From Lachnoanaerobaculum umeaense (GTDB taxonomy: Bacteria; Bacillota; Clostridia; Lachnospirales; Lachnospiraceae): DNA of 64,000 nt. Positions 18,804 to 27,906 of this stretch are shown in pieces. Numbering within the stretch: the first letter of the stretch is position 1; the number at the start of each line of letters is the position of its first letter. The translations under genes and the position numbers were made by a program. The stretch lies in contig NZ_CP032364.1 of assembly GCF_003589745.1 (NCBI RefSeq), positions 1,488,001 through 1,552,000 on the forward strand. Direction: 5' to 3'. The notes beneath the pieces were generated by a model that did not search any database, had not been told where the DNA came from, and saw nothing but the letters and a program-made list of their open reading frames with translations.

Positions 18804-20015
18804 TTACGCCTTAAAACACTTCTCTATTTCATCCATCCTAAGTCCTGCTCCAATCACACATACCTTACCGGTATATTCAGCATCACCTCTTCGGATATCA
18901 CTCTCACCTGGAACAAGGTCAAAATAGAACCAGTCATCACTATTTACATCCTTTAGCATACCTTTTGCTCTAAGTACAACACCATACTTTTCCTCATTAG
19001 CAAAGCCGTCCAAAATACCTCTAAGTTTTTCTTCACTTATTGCAGGTACCTGCTCCATACCCCAACTATCAAATACATCATCAGCATGATGGTGGTCGTG
19101 GTGATCATGTCCACATCCGCAGTGATCATGATGATGGTCGTGGTTCTCGTGACTATGGTGATGTTCGTGGTCATGATGGCATCCACAATGCTCATGCACT
19201 TCATCATGTTCGTGATTATGTTCATGTTCTTCGTGATCATGGTGATGTTCGTGGCCATGTTCTTCGTCATGTTTGTGCTCATGTTCATGTTCTTTGTGAC
19301 CTTTGTGATGTTCGTGGTCATGATGGCATCCACAATGTTCATGTTCTCCATCATGTTCATGATGATGTTCATGCTCCTTTGCCAATTCCTCAAGCATCTC
19401 ACTCTTTAAATCTATAGGATTTGATAAAAGCTCCTCAATCTTCTCATTACTTAACTTATCCAAAGGTGTTGTCACAATAGTTGCCTTAGGATTTACTTTT
19501 TTGATAAGCTCTAGTGCTTCTTCTATCTTAGCGTTGTCTGCCAAATCTGTTCTTGAAAGTATTATAGTATTAGCAAACTGAATCTGATTATTAAAGAACT
19601 CTCCAAAATTCTTCATATACATCTTGCACTTTTTTACATCTACAACTGTTACAGCAGAATTTGACTCTACAGGAAGATCCTTTTCCACATCAGATACTGC
19701 TTTTAACACATCGGAGAGCTTTCCTACACCACTTGGCTCTATAATAACTCTATTCGGTTCATATGTTGATAAAAGTTCTCTCAGAGATGCTTCAAAATCT
19801 CCTGCCAAAGAACAGCATATACAACCTGAATTCATCTCTCTTATTTCAATACCCGAATTCTTTAAAAATCCTCCATCAATACCTATCTCACCAAACTCAT
19901 TTTCTATTATTATTGTCTTTCCTTTATCTTTATTGCTTTCTACAAGTCTTTTTATAAATGTAGTCTTTCCCGCACCTAAAAATCCTGAAACCACATCAAT
20001 CTTTGTATTTGCCAT
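18804..20015 (-). CDS. COG0523 (CobW/ZNG1-type) metallochaperone GTPase with long His-rich insert
   Basis: A 403-residue P-loop GTPase. Walker A is SGFLGAGKTTFIK (10-22), the metal motif GCICC is at residues 64-68, and a CobW C-terminal domain (VVLRAKGMLKD; WFYFDLVPGE) ends it. Between them, residues about 214-310 are a striking His/Glu/Asp-rich stretch with three CGC triplets and two near-copies of EHEHCGCHHDHEHH. Such inserts bind zinc or nickel, and the family hands metal to client enzymes using GTP. The start at 20015 follows GGAGAAAT; the upstream in-frame extension is unlikely. It heads an operon with a second COG0523-like protein and the zinc enzyme cytidine deaminase, a possible client (inference). 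Confidence 0.9.
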   Translation of the reverse strand: MANTKIDVVSGFLGAGKTTFIKRLVESNKDKGKTIIIENEFGEIGIDGGFLKNSGIEIREMNSGCICCSLAGDFEASLRELLSTYEPNRVIIEPSGVGKLSDVLKAVSDVEKDLPVESNSAVTVVDVKKCKMYMKNFGEFFNNQIQFANTIILSRTDLADNAKIEEALELIKKVNPKATIVTTPLDKLSNEKIEELLSNPIDLKSEMLEELAKEHEHHHEHDGEHEHCGCHHDHEHHKGHKEHEHEHKHDEEHGHEHHHDHEEHEHNHEHDEVHEHCGCHHDHEHHHSHENHDHHHDHCGCGHDHHDHHHADDVFDSWGMEQVPAISEEKLRGILDGFANEEKYGVVLRAKGMLKDVNSDDWFYFDLVPGESDIRRGDAEYTGKVCVIGAGLRMDEIEKCFKA

Positions 20016-20042
20016 ATTTCTCCATTCTATAATCTCTAAAAA

Positions 20043-20069
20043 GCAAGCCTGATTTACAATCAAGCTTGC
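20043..20069 (-). terminator. Intrinsic terminator after Gx transporter gene
   Basis: GCAAGCTTGATT-GTA-AATCAGGCTTGC followed by TTTTTAG on the minus strand. It lies between the Gx transporter stop and the COG0523 operon start. Confidence 0.85.
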
Positions 20070-20112
20070 AATCCATTTTGCTATTTTAACTTACAAACTC
20101 CCTAAATACAAC

Positions 20113-20616
20113 CTATTTGCGTATATATGGTTTTACCCTAACTATTACAAGTGATGCTGCTATACCTATAAGCATTCCGCTCACCACTCCTGCAATCATC
20201 AACACAGGTAAATATGTAAAGACCCCATTTGTTCTTACTACAAAGGCTGCACATATTATTTGCCCTACATTATGCATTATTCCACCAATAATGCTTATAC
20301 CTACCATTGAAAATCCCTTGATCTGCTTTGCCAATATCATACAAAGTAAGCTTAGTGTTGCACCTGAAATCGAATAAAACATCATTGAGATATTTCCAAA
20401 TGTCATTGCTATAAGTACAATTCTAAGCAATGATACTACTATGCCCATTTTTATATCAAATAAATATAATGCAATAATTACTATCAAATTTGCAAGTCCA
20501 AGCTTCATACCGGGAATTCCAAGATTTATCGGTATCAAAGCTTCAACATACCCCAGTACCATTGCAAGTGCTGTCAACATTCCGATAATGGCTATTTCCT
20601 TTGAAAATGACCTCAT
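20113..20616 (-). CDS. Gx transporter family membrane protein
   Basis: A 167-residue protein with about five membrane helices and many glycines. The N-terminus SKEIAIIGMLTALAMVLGYVE and the NLGIPGMKLGLANLIVIIAL motif match the Gx transporter family (PF07456, formerly called heptaprenyl diphosphate synthase component I). These resemble ECF-type substrate-binding membrane proteins; the substrate is unknown. In many Firmicutes the gene sits with a NusG domain II protein and apbE. Here an apbE lies 17 kb away and the neighbour is asp23. Its ATG overlaps the asp23 stop by one base (TGATG), so translation is coupled. Confidence 0.88.
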   Translation of the reverse strand: MRSFSKEIAIIGMLTALAMVLGYVEALIPINLGIPGMKLGLANLIVIIALYLFDIKMGIVVSLLRIVLIAMTFGNISMMFYSISGATLSLLCMILAKQIKGFSMVGISIIGGIMHNVGQIICAAFVVRTNGVFTYLPVLMIAGVVSGMLIGIAASLVIVRVKPYIRK

Positions 20617-21011
20617 CAGTTTGCTACAACGTAAGCTATCTTGATATTCACCTCAAGTACTGTCAGCCCTGTCATATTCTCTATAGCAGTCTTTACTCTA
20701 TCCTGTACCTTTTCACTCACCTCAGGTATATTGTAGTTGTAGCTGACATTTATAGACAAATCTACACAAACCTTACCCTCATTTACCTCTACCTTTACAC
20801 CCCTCATGCTCTTTGCAATCTTGCTTCCTGAAATCTTTCCAACAATATCCTTTGTTGAGTTTCCTGCCATAGAGTCAACACCCTCTACCTCAGTTGCGGC
20901 AATACCTGCAATAACCGCCACCACTTCATCAGCAATCTTTACTTCTCCAAGACTTCCTGTTTCCCTTGTCTCTACTTCAAAATTATCTTTTATATTCTTT
21001 GTATCAGCCAT
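20616..21011 (-). CDS. Asp23/Gls24 family envelope stress protein
   Basis: A 131-residue cytoplasmic protein of the Asp23/Gls24 family: GEVKIADEVVAVIAGIAATEVEGVDSM, then VKVEVNEGKVCVDLSINVSY and VQDRVKTAIENMTGLTVLEVN. Members associate with membrane proteins and respond to envelope stress; Lachnospiraceae carry several copies. A good AAGGAGGC precedes the start. It forms a two-gene operon with the Gx transporter. Confidence 0.93.
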   Translation of the reverse strand: MADTKNIKDNFEVETRETGSLGEVKIADEVVAVIAGIAATEVEGVDSMAGNSTKDIVGKISGSKIAKSMRGVKVEVNEGKVCVDLSINVSYNYNIPEVSEKVQDRVKTAIENMTGLTVLEVNIKIAYVVAN

Positions 21012-21113
21012 AAAAGCCTCCTTATATTCTATGATTATTGATTATATCAAATATTGTATAAAATTAAAAGAGAATAGATATTAAGTCTGTATTATACTCT
21101 TTTAATTCAATAC

Positions 21114-21146
21114 AGGAGTGTTAGCCTTTAAATGCATAACACTCCT
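21114..21146 (-). terminator. Strong hairpin after the xyl operon
   Basis: AGGAGTGTTA...TAACACTCCT with inner complementarity lies 17 bp beyond the xylH stop. The tail is GTATTGAATT rather than a clean T-run, so it may stabilise the 3' end as much as terminate. Confidence 0.6.
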
Positions 21147-21162
21147 ATATTCTTAATCTCTA

Positions 21163-22320
21163 TTATGATTTTCCTGTTTTATGGTTAGATACTACATCAA
21201 ATACTACCGCTCCCAGAAGTACTGCTCCTTTTACAATATATTGGAACTGATCCGGAAGCCCAAGTATTGACATGCCTTGATTAATTACACCCAAAAGTAT
21301 AGCACCTATCATTATCCCTTGTACTGTTCCTGAACCTCCATAAGCTGATGCTCCACCTATAAAGCAAGATGCAATAGCGTCCATCTCATATGAGTTACCC
21401 ATATTTCCATCAACCGAACCTATGCGAGCTCCAACCAAAAGTCCTGAAAGTCCCGCCAAAAGGCTCATCAAAAAATACGCCCAGAAATAAACTTTTCTAG
21501 GATCTATTCCTGAAAGTCTGGTGGCTTTTTCGTTACCACCTACAGCATAGAAATATCTTCCAAATACTGTTGAACTCGTGATAAATGCAAATATTGCCAC
21601 TACTATAAGTATCCATATGAGCATAATAGGAATACCCTTATAGCTCATAAGCTTATATGCATAGAATAATATTACCAAGTCAAAAATACATACTCTAAGT
21701 GCTGTCATTCCTAGACTTGCACTTTCATAGCCTTTTTTAATCTTGTTGTGTTCAGCAATAAATGTATAAGCTGTAATTGCTATAGCAACTACTATACCTA
21801 CAACCATTGATGAGATTACTCTTTGATTTACATCTAATCCCGGTATTTGAATATATGATGTAAATAGGCTCAAAAACTTCTTATCCATTATTGCTATGGT
21901 TTTTGAATCAAGAATTACTCTTGCTAAACCTCTAAAGAGGAACATGCCTGCCAGTGTACATATAAATGGAGGTATATGTACATATCCAATAAGCCAGCCT
22001 TGCCATATACCTATAATACAGGCAACTCCAAGTGATGCCAATATTGCAATAATTGGATTAGTTCCAACACTTAACAATTTTGCTGAAAGTGCAGCAGACA
22101 GGCATAATGTAGATCCTACAGACAAATCTACATTACCACCTGTAAGTATACAAAGAAGCATACCACAAGCCATCATCAGCACATAAGCATTTTGCAGTAA
22201 TAGATTTGATATATTCTGTGCCAGAAGAAGTCTACCACCTGTTAGATATGTAAAGAATACGAAAACAACAAGCAGTGCAAGTACCATTGTGTATTTTTTT
22301 ACAAATTTATTTGCATTCAC
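21163..22320 (-). CDS. xylH: Xylose-type sugar ABC transporter permease
   Basis: A 385-residue, roughly ten-helix permease of the ribose/xylose class (BPD_transp_2). Typical stretches are ACGMLLCILTGGNVDLSVGS, GRYFYAVGGNEKATRLSGI and ASCFIGGASAYGGSGTVQG. The length and central cytoplasmic insert (EHNKIKKGYESASLGM) fit XylH rather than the shorter RbsC. It forms the membrane channel with the ATPase encoded 10 bp upstream and the binding protein before that. Xylose is inferred from the adjacent xylA. Confidence 0.9.
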   Translation of the reverse strand: MNANKFVKKYTMVLALLVVFVFFTYLTGGRLLLAQNISNLLLQNAYVLMMACGMLLCILTGGNVDLSVGSTLCLSAALSAKLLSVGTNPIIAILASLGVACIIGIWQGWLIGYVHIPPFICTLAGMFLFRGLARVILDSKTIAIMDKKFLSLFTSYIQIPGLDVNQRVISSMVVGIVVAIAITAYTFIAEHNKIKKGYESASLGMTALRVCIFDLVILFYAYKLMSYKGIPIMLIWILIVVAIFAFITSSTVFGRYFYAVGGNEKATRLSGIDPRKVYFWAYFLMSLLAGLSGLLVGARIGSVDGNMGNSYEMDAIASCFIGGASAYGGSGTVQGIMIGAILLGVINQGMSILGLPDQFQYIVKGAVLLGAVVFDVVSNHKTGKS

Positions 22321-22330
22321 TTTTCACCTC

Positions 22331-23884
22331 CTAATTAACAGCAGCACAATCAGATTTTAGAATTGTACTCATTATCTTTTCTTGTGTGGCTTCTTCGGCA
22401 CTAAACTCTCCGGTTATTTTCCCTTCATTCATAACATAAATTCTATCGCACATACCTAAAAGTTCTGTAAGATCAGACGAAATCATTACAACTGACTTTC
22501 CCTGTTTTACCATATCATTGACAATCAGATATATTTCATATTTTGCACCTACATCAATACCTCTGGTAGGTTCATCAAGGAATAATACCTGCGGCTCTGC
22601 AAACATCCACTTGGACAGCAGTACTTTTTGCTGATTTCCACCTGAAAGATTTCCTACTTTTTGCTGAACGGACGGTGTTTTGGTCTTCATTGCCTTGACA
22701 TAATCTTTTGCCACCCTATTTTCTTTTGAAACATCTACAACACCCCTTTTATCAGCTATCTTTTCCATTCTAGCTAATGTTGTATTCTTTGCTATTGTTT
22801 CTGAAAGTATCAATCCATCAGTTTTTCTATCTTCTGTAACATATGCTAATCCATTCAAAATAGCATCACGAGAGCTATTCAAAACGACCTCTTTATTTGC
22901 AATAAATTCTCTGCCCATAATACGGCTGCCATAGCTCTTTCCAAAAAGTGACTTTGCAAGCTCTGTTCTTCCGGCTCCCTGCAAGCCTGAAAATCCTACT
23001 ACTTCGCCCTTTCTAACATTAAAGCTTACATTATCAACAACACATTTCTCTGTATATATAGGATGATATACAGTCCAATCCCTTGCCTCAAACATAATCT
23101 CATCGCTTATTTCATGTTCCCTCATAGGATATCTGTCTTCAAGCTCACGACCTACCATGCCTTTAATTATTCTTTCTTCATTTATACAATGATCTGAATT
23201 ATCCATAGTTTCTATAGTAGATCCGTCTCTTATTACAGTTATTTCATCAGCAACATATGCTACTTCCTGCAATTTATGTGTAATGATAATAGATGTTATA
23301 CCCTTTTCTTTTTTGAATCTTATGAGCATATCCAAAAGCATTCTTGAATCTTCATCATTAAGTGATGATGTAGGTTCATCTAAGATAAGAAGCTTAACAT
23401 TCTTGGATATAGCCTTTGCAATCTCTACAAGCTGTTGTTTTCCGGTTCCTATATCCTTTATTAAAGACTGTGTGCTTTCATTTAAGCCTACTGTTTTCAT
23501 GGCTGCATCTGCTTGATGAAATGTCTCATTCCAATTTATAATACCAAACTTATTCTTTCTTTCATTACCAAGAAACATATTTTCGGCAATAGTAAGTTCA
23601 GGTATAAGAGCTAACTCCTGATGTATTATTACTATTCCAAGTTTCTCACTGTCATGTATATTTTGAAACTTGCACTCCTCATTATTATAAAGAATTTGTC
23701 CTGTGTACTCACTATGTGCGATAGTTCCGGAGAGAATATTCATCAAAGTTGATTTTCCGGCCCCATTCTCTCCTACCAATGCATGTATACTGGCTCTTTC
23801 AATCTTGAGGTTTACATTATCTAAAGCTTTTACTCCAGGGTATTCCTTTGTAATATTCTTCATTTCTAAAATATAATCTTTCAA
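22331..23884 (-). CDS. xylG: Sugar ABC transporter ATP-binding protein (xylose type)
   Basis: A 517-residue double-ATPase of the monosaccharide importer class. The first Walker A is GENGAGKSTLMNIL (about residue 37) and its Walker B is LLILDEPTSSL. The second half has GLQGAGRTELAKSLFG, the signature LSGGNQQKVLLSKW and LFLDEPTRGIDVG. I use a TTG start at 23884 (reading MKDYILEMKNITKEYPGVK), because family members begin YILEMKNITK and GGCGG lies five bases upstream; the alternative ATG at 23863 would remove this conserved strand. It energises xylH and lies 90 bp downstream of xylF. Confidence 0.92.
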   Translation of the reverse strand: MKDYILEMKNITKEYPGVKALDNVNLKIERASIHALVGENGAGKSTLMNILSGTIAHSEYTGQILYNNEECKFQNIHDSEKLGIVIIHQELALIPELTIAENMFLGNERKNKFGIINWNETFHQADAAMKTVGLNESTQSLIKDIGTGKQQLVEIAKAISKNVKLLILDEPTSSLNDEDSRMLLDMLIRFKKEKGITSIIITHKLQEVAYVADEITVIRDGSTIETMDNSDHCINEERIIKGMVGRELEDRYPMREHEISDEIMFEARDWTVYHPIYTEKCVVDNVSFNVRKGEVVGFSGLQGAGRTELAKSLFGKSYGSRIMGREFIANKEVVLNSSRDAILNGLAYVTEDRKTDGLILSETIAKNTTLARMEKIADKRGVVDVSKENRVAKDYVKAMKTKTPSVQQKVGNLSGGNQQKVLLSKWMFAEPQVLFLDEPTRGIDVGAKYEIYLIVNDMVKQGKSVVMISSDLTELLGMCDRIYVMNEGKITGEFSAEEATQEKIMSTILKSDCAAVN

Positions 23885-23974
23885 TATATCCGCCCTTCTG
23901 CCTAATATGGCAATATTTTAATATTATATATTTGTACAATAAATTCTACTAAGAATCCCTAGAGTAAAAAGAAA

Positions 23975-25171
23975 TTACTGCACCGGATGTGGATAACCGT
24001 CACTTCCCATTGTATAATAACCGGTATCAACCAATTCTTTCTGAATATTATCCTTTGTAACTGTTACAGGAACCAATAGATATGAAGGTATTACAGCAGA
24101 TCCATTGTCATATGAAGATGTATCATATGTACAATCAAAACTCCATCCTGCTTTTTCTATAAGTGATGCATCAGGCTTTTCATTATTTAATATAGCTGCA
24201 CCAAGATCAAGTGTAGCAATAGCCTCATTTGCAACCGCCTTATATACTGTCATTGTCTGCTTTCCGTCAATGATATTTGCAAGATTTGCCTCATCTCCAT
24301 CCTGTCCTGTGATAACGACTTCGTTTGTACCTGCATAGTCTGACTGTATAGCCTGAGTAACACCAAGAGCTGTAGAGTCATTTGAACATAAAGCAGCATC
24401 AAGTTGTGTACCATCTGAATAGTATGATCCAAGAATGTTTTGGAATCTTGATAAAGCCTTTGCAGTATCCCACTGTGCTGTACCAACCTGCTCAAATGTA
24501 GTCTGACCTGAAGGTACTACTACTGTTCCACTTTCAATGTATGGCTTTATAACATCCATAGCACCATTAAAGAAGAATGTTGCATTGTTATCTGCTGGAT
24601 CACCACCTGTAAACTCTATATTGAATTTCTTATCACCTGCATTTGCAAGATCAAGCTTTTCTGCTACAAATTCTCCCTGAAGCTTTCCTACAGTGTAATT
24701 ATCAAATGACACATAATAAGATATTGCATCAGTATTCATGATAAGTCTATCATATGCAATAACCGGAATATTCTGGCTCTTTGCCTCTGCCAAAACCTGT
24801 GCTAAAGACTCACCATCTATTGCAGCTACTACCAAAAGATTTACCTTATCTGCGATAAGTCCCTCAATATCCTTTACCTGCTGATCTATCTTATTGTCAG
24901 AGTAAGTAAGAGATACTTCATATCCTGCCTTAGTAAATTCCTTCTCAAGGTAAGAACCGTCACGATTCCATCTCTCAAGTGACTTTGTAGGCATTGAAAT
25001 ACCGATTTTGCTTCCCTTTGCCTCTGTAGGTGCAGTATCACCCTCAGCCTTAGAGCTGTCTGCCTGTGACTCAGCACTTGTTGTTGTCGTTGTGCTTCCA
25101 TCTGTACAAGCTACTAATGACAATGCCAACATGCCTGCTGTTAAAAACGCACATAATTTTTTAAGTTTCAT
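23975..25171 (-). CDS. xylF: Xylose/multiple-sugar-binding lipoprotein
   Basis: A 398-residue periplasmic-binding-type lipoprotein. The signal MKLKKLCAFLTAGMLALSLVAC ends in the lipobox LVAC, followed by a Ser/Thr-rich linker. The mature domain starts SKIGISMPTKSLERWNRDGSY, the classic XylF/ChvE opening, and contains NIPVIAYDRLI and FDNYTVGKLQGEFVA. It captures the pentose outside the membrane for XylGH. It is the first transporter gene after xylA; a long inverted repeat in the xylA-xylF gap may set their relative expression. Confidence 0.93.
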   Translation of the reverse strand: MKLKKLCAFLTAGMLALSLVACTDGSTTTTTSAESQADSSKAEGDTAPTEAKGSKIGISMPTKSLERWNRDGSYLEKEFTKAGYEVSLTYSDNKIDQQVKDIEGLIADKVNLLVVAAIDGESLAQVLAEAKSQNIPVIAYDRLIMNTDAISYYVSFDNYTVGKLQGEFVAEKLDLANAGDKKFNIEFTGGDPADNNATFFFNGAMDVIKPYIESGTVVVPSGQTTFEQVGTAQWDTAKALSRFQNILGSYYSDGTQLDAALCSNDSTALGVTQAIQSDYAGTNEVVITGQDGDEANLANIIDGKQTMTVYKAVANEAIATLDLGAAILNNEKPDASLIEKAGWSFDCTYDTSSYDNGSAVIPSYLLVPVTVTKDNIQKELVDTGYYTMGSDGYPHPVQ

Positions 25172-25241
25172 AATTCCCTCCTATTTTCATGTTTTTACAA
25201 AACATTATTTTTATAACTGACAAAAAACTTACTTTCGCATC

Positions 25242-25280
25242 TTGGGAAAACTTTTATATATGTAAAACTTGTTTTCCCAA
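25242..25280 (-). promoter_or_regulatory. Long inverted repeat between xylA and xylF
   Basis: Perfect 10-bp arms TTGGGAAAAC and GTTTTCCCAA flank a 19-nt AT-rich loop. There is no clean T-run on the minus strand right after the stem, so a simple terminator is uncertain. It may be a partial terminator, a processing or stabilising stem, or an operator giving different amounts of xylA and importer mRNA. Confidence 0.55.
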
Positions 25281-25298
25281 AAGCTTTTATTTTATGTT

Positions 25299-26618
25299 TT
25301 AACTAAACAATATATTATTCACTATAGACTCAAGATATTCCTGTCTTCCGGATTCAGGTTGCTCAGGCTTTTTCATCTTAGCAGCATACTCTGCACATTC
25401 TTCTAAAGTCACTGATCTATTCCTTATCTTCTCACCTATGCCTGTACTATAGCTTGAATATCTTTCCTTAACAAACTCATCTATTCTACCATCTTCAATG
25501 ATTTGTGCAGCCTTAATAAGACCAAGTGCAAACGTATCCATACCTGCTATGAAACCATAGAACATATCTTCAGCCGTATTACTTGGTCTACGATTCTTTG
25601 AGTCAAAGTTTAATCCACCACTTAGACCTCCGGCCTTTAGTATTTCATACATTGCAAAAGTGGTATCATAAATATTTGTAGGGAACTGATCTGTATCCCA
25701 TCCAAGTAAAGTATCACCTTGGTTTGCATCTACAGAACCTAACATACCGTTTACTGCAGATACTCTAAGCTCATGTTGGAATGTATGTCCTGCCAATGTA
25801 GCGTGATTTGCTTCTATATTTAATTTAAAATCTTTATCAAGTCCATATTTTCTCAAAAATCCAATTGCAGTTGCAGCATCAAAATCATACTGATGTTTCA
25901 TTGGCTCCTTCGGCTTTGGCTCTATATAGAAATCTCCTCTAAATCCAATGCTTCGTCCATAATCTCTGCATATTGTAAATAATGTAGCAATATTTTCTTC
26001 CTCAAGCTTCATATCTGTATTTAGAAGTGTCTCATATCCTTCACGACCACCCCAGAACACAAATCCCTTTGCACCAAGCTTTACAGCATTTTCAATGCCT
26101 TTCTTAGCCTGTGCCGCTGCAAAACAAAACACATCCGCACTGTTTGAGCTACCGGCTCCATTCATAAATCTTGGATTTCCAAACATATTGCAGGTTGTCC
26201 AAAGGCACTTGATATCAGTATCCTTTGTCTTTTCCAATATATAGTCTGTGATCTCATCTAAACGGGCATTCGTCACATTGATATCTTCCATATCCTCCGG
26301 AACGACATCTGTATCATGGAAGCAATAGTATTTTATTCCCAGTTTCTGCATAAACTCAATACCGGCATCAACTTTAGCCTTTGCATGCTCCATAGTTCCT
26401 AAAACAGCACCAAAGCTCTTATCTGCTGTACCCTGTCCGAACATATCAACTCCGCTTGCACAAAGATTATGCCACCAAGCCATAGCAAATGACAAATGCT
26501 CCTCCATAGTCTTACCCATTATAACCCTTGTAGCATCATAATATTTAAAACTGAGTGGATTCTTACTATCTCTACCTTCAAACTTGATAGGCGAAATGCC
26601 CTGGAAAAATTCTTTCAT
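25299..26618 (-). CDS. xylA: Xylose isomerase
   Basis: A 439-residue class II xylose isomerase interconverting xylose and xylulose. Visible active-site regions are [12 protein letters not shown] (catalytic His), [16 protein letters not shown], and the metal-ligand region [17 protein letters not shown] with [15 protein letters not shown]. The start at 26618 follows GAAAGGAGACATATTT, which outranks a start six codons upstream. It is the first gene of a leftward xyl operon followed by xylFGH, with an AraC-type regulator divergent. No xylulokinase gene is in the window. Confidence 0.96.
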   Translation of the reverse strand: MKEFFQGISPIKFEGRDSKNPLSFKYYDATRVIMGKTMEEHLSFAMAWWHNLCASGVDMFGQGTADKSFGAVLGTMEHAKAKVDAGIEFMQKLGIKYYCFHDTDVVPEDMEDINVTNARLDEITDYILEKTKDTDIKCLWTTCNMFGNPRFMNGAGSSNSADVFCFAAAQAKKGIENAVKLGAKGFVFWGGREGYETLLNTDMKLEEENIATLFTICRDYGRSIGFRGDFYIEPKPKEPMKHQYDFDAATAIGFLRKYGLDKDFKLNIEANHATLAGHTFQHELRVSAVNGMLGSVDANQGDTLLGWDTDQFPTNIYDTTFAMYEILKAGGLSGGLNFDSKNRRPSNTAEDMFYGFIAGMDTFALGLIKAAQIIEDGRIDEFVKERYSSYSTGIGEKIRNRSVTLEECAEYAAKMKKPEQPESGRQEYLESIVNNILFS

Positions 26619-26847
26619 AAATATGTCTCCTTTCAAAGTTACAATAAAAGTATGATACTAAAGCCAAAAATATTTGACTTCTCAACTACCGGTATTTTAT
26701 TGTATATATTTTATAACGATTCCCTTTGTGCTTTTTATAATAACTGATTTATTACTGCAAATGTAGATAATCTTGTTATTATATAATGTTAATATTGCTA
26801 TTTATGTGTTGAAATAATATATATTATGGAATATACTCAATTTAACA

Positions 26848-26880
26848 GACAAATACATATCTGAAAAATATTTATTTGTC
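26848..26880. promoter_or_regulatory. Inverted repeat in xylA-araC intergenic region
   Basis: GACAAATA and TATTTGTC, 17 bp apart, lie about 60 bp upstream of the AraC-type regulator start, within the 320-bp divergent control region. It is a candidate regulator binding site. The rest of the region is AT-rich promoter-like DNA with no other clear signal. Confidence 0.3.
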
Positions 26881-26938
26881 TATTTATTAACTATATAATT
26901 GATAATTTTATTATATTTTACTTAGGGAAATTTGTATT

Positions 26939-27886
26939 ATGGATTTGGAAATCAATAAAAATGCTAAAACAGAATATGAAATCATCAGACATACAAAGAC
27001 CAACTCACTTGCAATGCTATTGATAGAAATACTTTCAAGAAGTGTACATTGTCACTCAGATCTTGAAATCGGTATGCTCCTTGACGGAAATATTGACCTT
27101 GTAATTGACAATGAGGTATTCAGGCTCAAAAAAAATGATATCTATATTGTAAACAGATATCAGCCTCATTCATTTTACAGCAATAAAAGCCATAATAAGA
27201 TAGTAATATTTTTAATAAATCATGCACTATATAAAAATATAGGACCTGATATAATATATAAAAAGAATCATATTGTATTTAACAAAGAATATAATAATTT
27301 ATATAAGACAGTTTTTGAATGTGCCATGTGCTATGCCAGTGATTTGCCATTTACCGAGATGGGCGCAGGTGCCAAGGCCCTTGATTTGATATATCAGCTC
27401 AGCAAGATAGCAAATCCTATTATAGATGAACTCAGTACTAAGCAAAGCCGTTCAAAGGCAAAGCATTTACAAAGAATCACCGATTATATTTCAGAACATC
27501 ATTCAGAGAATATATCCTTATCCGATATTGCACAACTAGAATCATTGTCAACCTATTATATCTCTCATTTTATAAAGAAAATGACAGGAATGAATTTTAC
27601 AACATACTTAAATAATATCAGATTTGATCATGCATTTTCGCTGCTTACCAAAACTAACTTAAGAATCAGTGATATATGCTGTGAATCCGGCTTTTCAGAC
27701 AGCAGGTATCTTAACAGATTGTTTAAAGAAAAAATGGGAATGGACATTCAATCCTATAGAAAAAATATGGATAAAATAGAACTGCCCCTCACCGACCAGC
27801 CCTATATGACAGTGCAAAATCATATATCACAGAGTAAGTTTATGTCGGTACTTGAAAGGTATTATACGGAAAGTTTAGAGGAATGA
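26939..27886 (+). CDS. AraC-family transcriptional regulator
   Basis: A 315-residue regulator with an N-terminal cupin-like sensing domain (residues about 30-110, e.g. HCHSDLEIGMLLDGNIDLVID). The C-terminal AraC double helix-turn-helix has ITDYISEHHSENISLSDIAQ, TYYISHFIKKMTGMNFTTYL and ICCESGFSDSRYLNRLFKEK. Divergent orientation from xylA-xylFGH suggests that it controls pentose use, probably as a xylose-dependent activator (inference). The traX gene follows 20 bp downstream and may be cotranscribed. Confidence 0.92.
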   Translation: MDLEINKNAKTEYEIIRHTKTNSLAMLLIEILSRSVHCHSDLEIGMLLDGNIDLVIDNEVFRLKKNDIYIVNRYQPHSFYSNKSHNKIVIFLINHALYKNIGPDIIYKKNHIVFNKEYNNLYKTVFECAMCYASDLPFTEMGAGAKALDLIYQLSKIANPIIDELSTKQSRSKAKHLQRITDYISEHHSENISLSDIAQLESLSTYYISHFIKKMTGMNFTTYLNNIRFDHAFSLLTKTNLRISDICCESGFSDSRYLNRLFKEKMGMDIQSYRKNMDKIELPLTDQPYMTVQNHISQSKFMSVLERYYTESLEE

Positions 27887-27906
27887 TTTTTATCGGAGGA
27901 ATTATA

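Noticed and set aside
19037..19417. Several open frames opposite or out of frame with the His-rich region
   Set aside because: They are low-complexity shadows of the CAT/GAT-rich coding sequence of the COG0523 gene.
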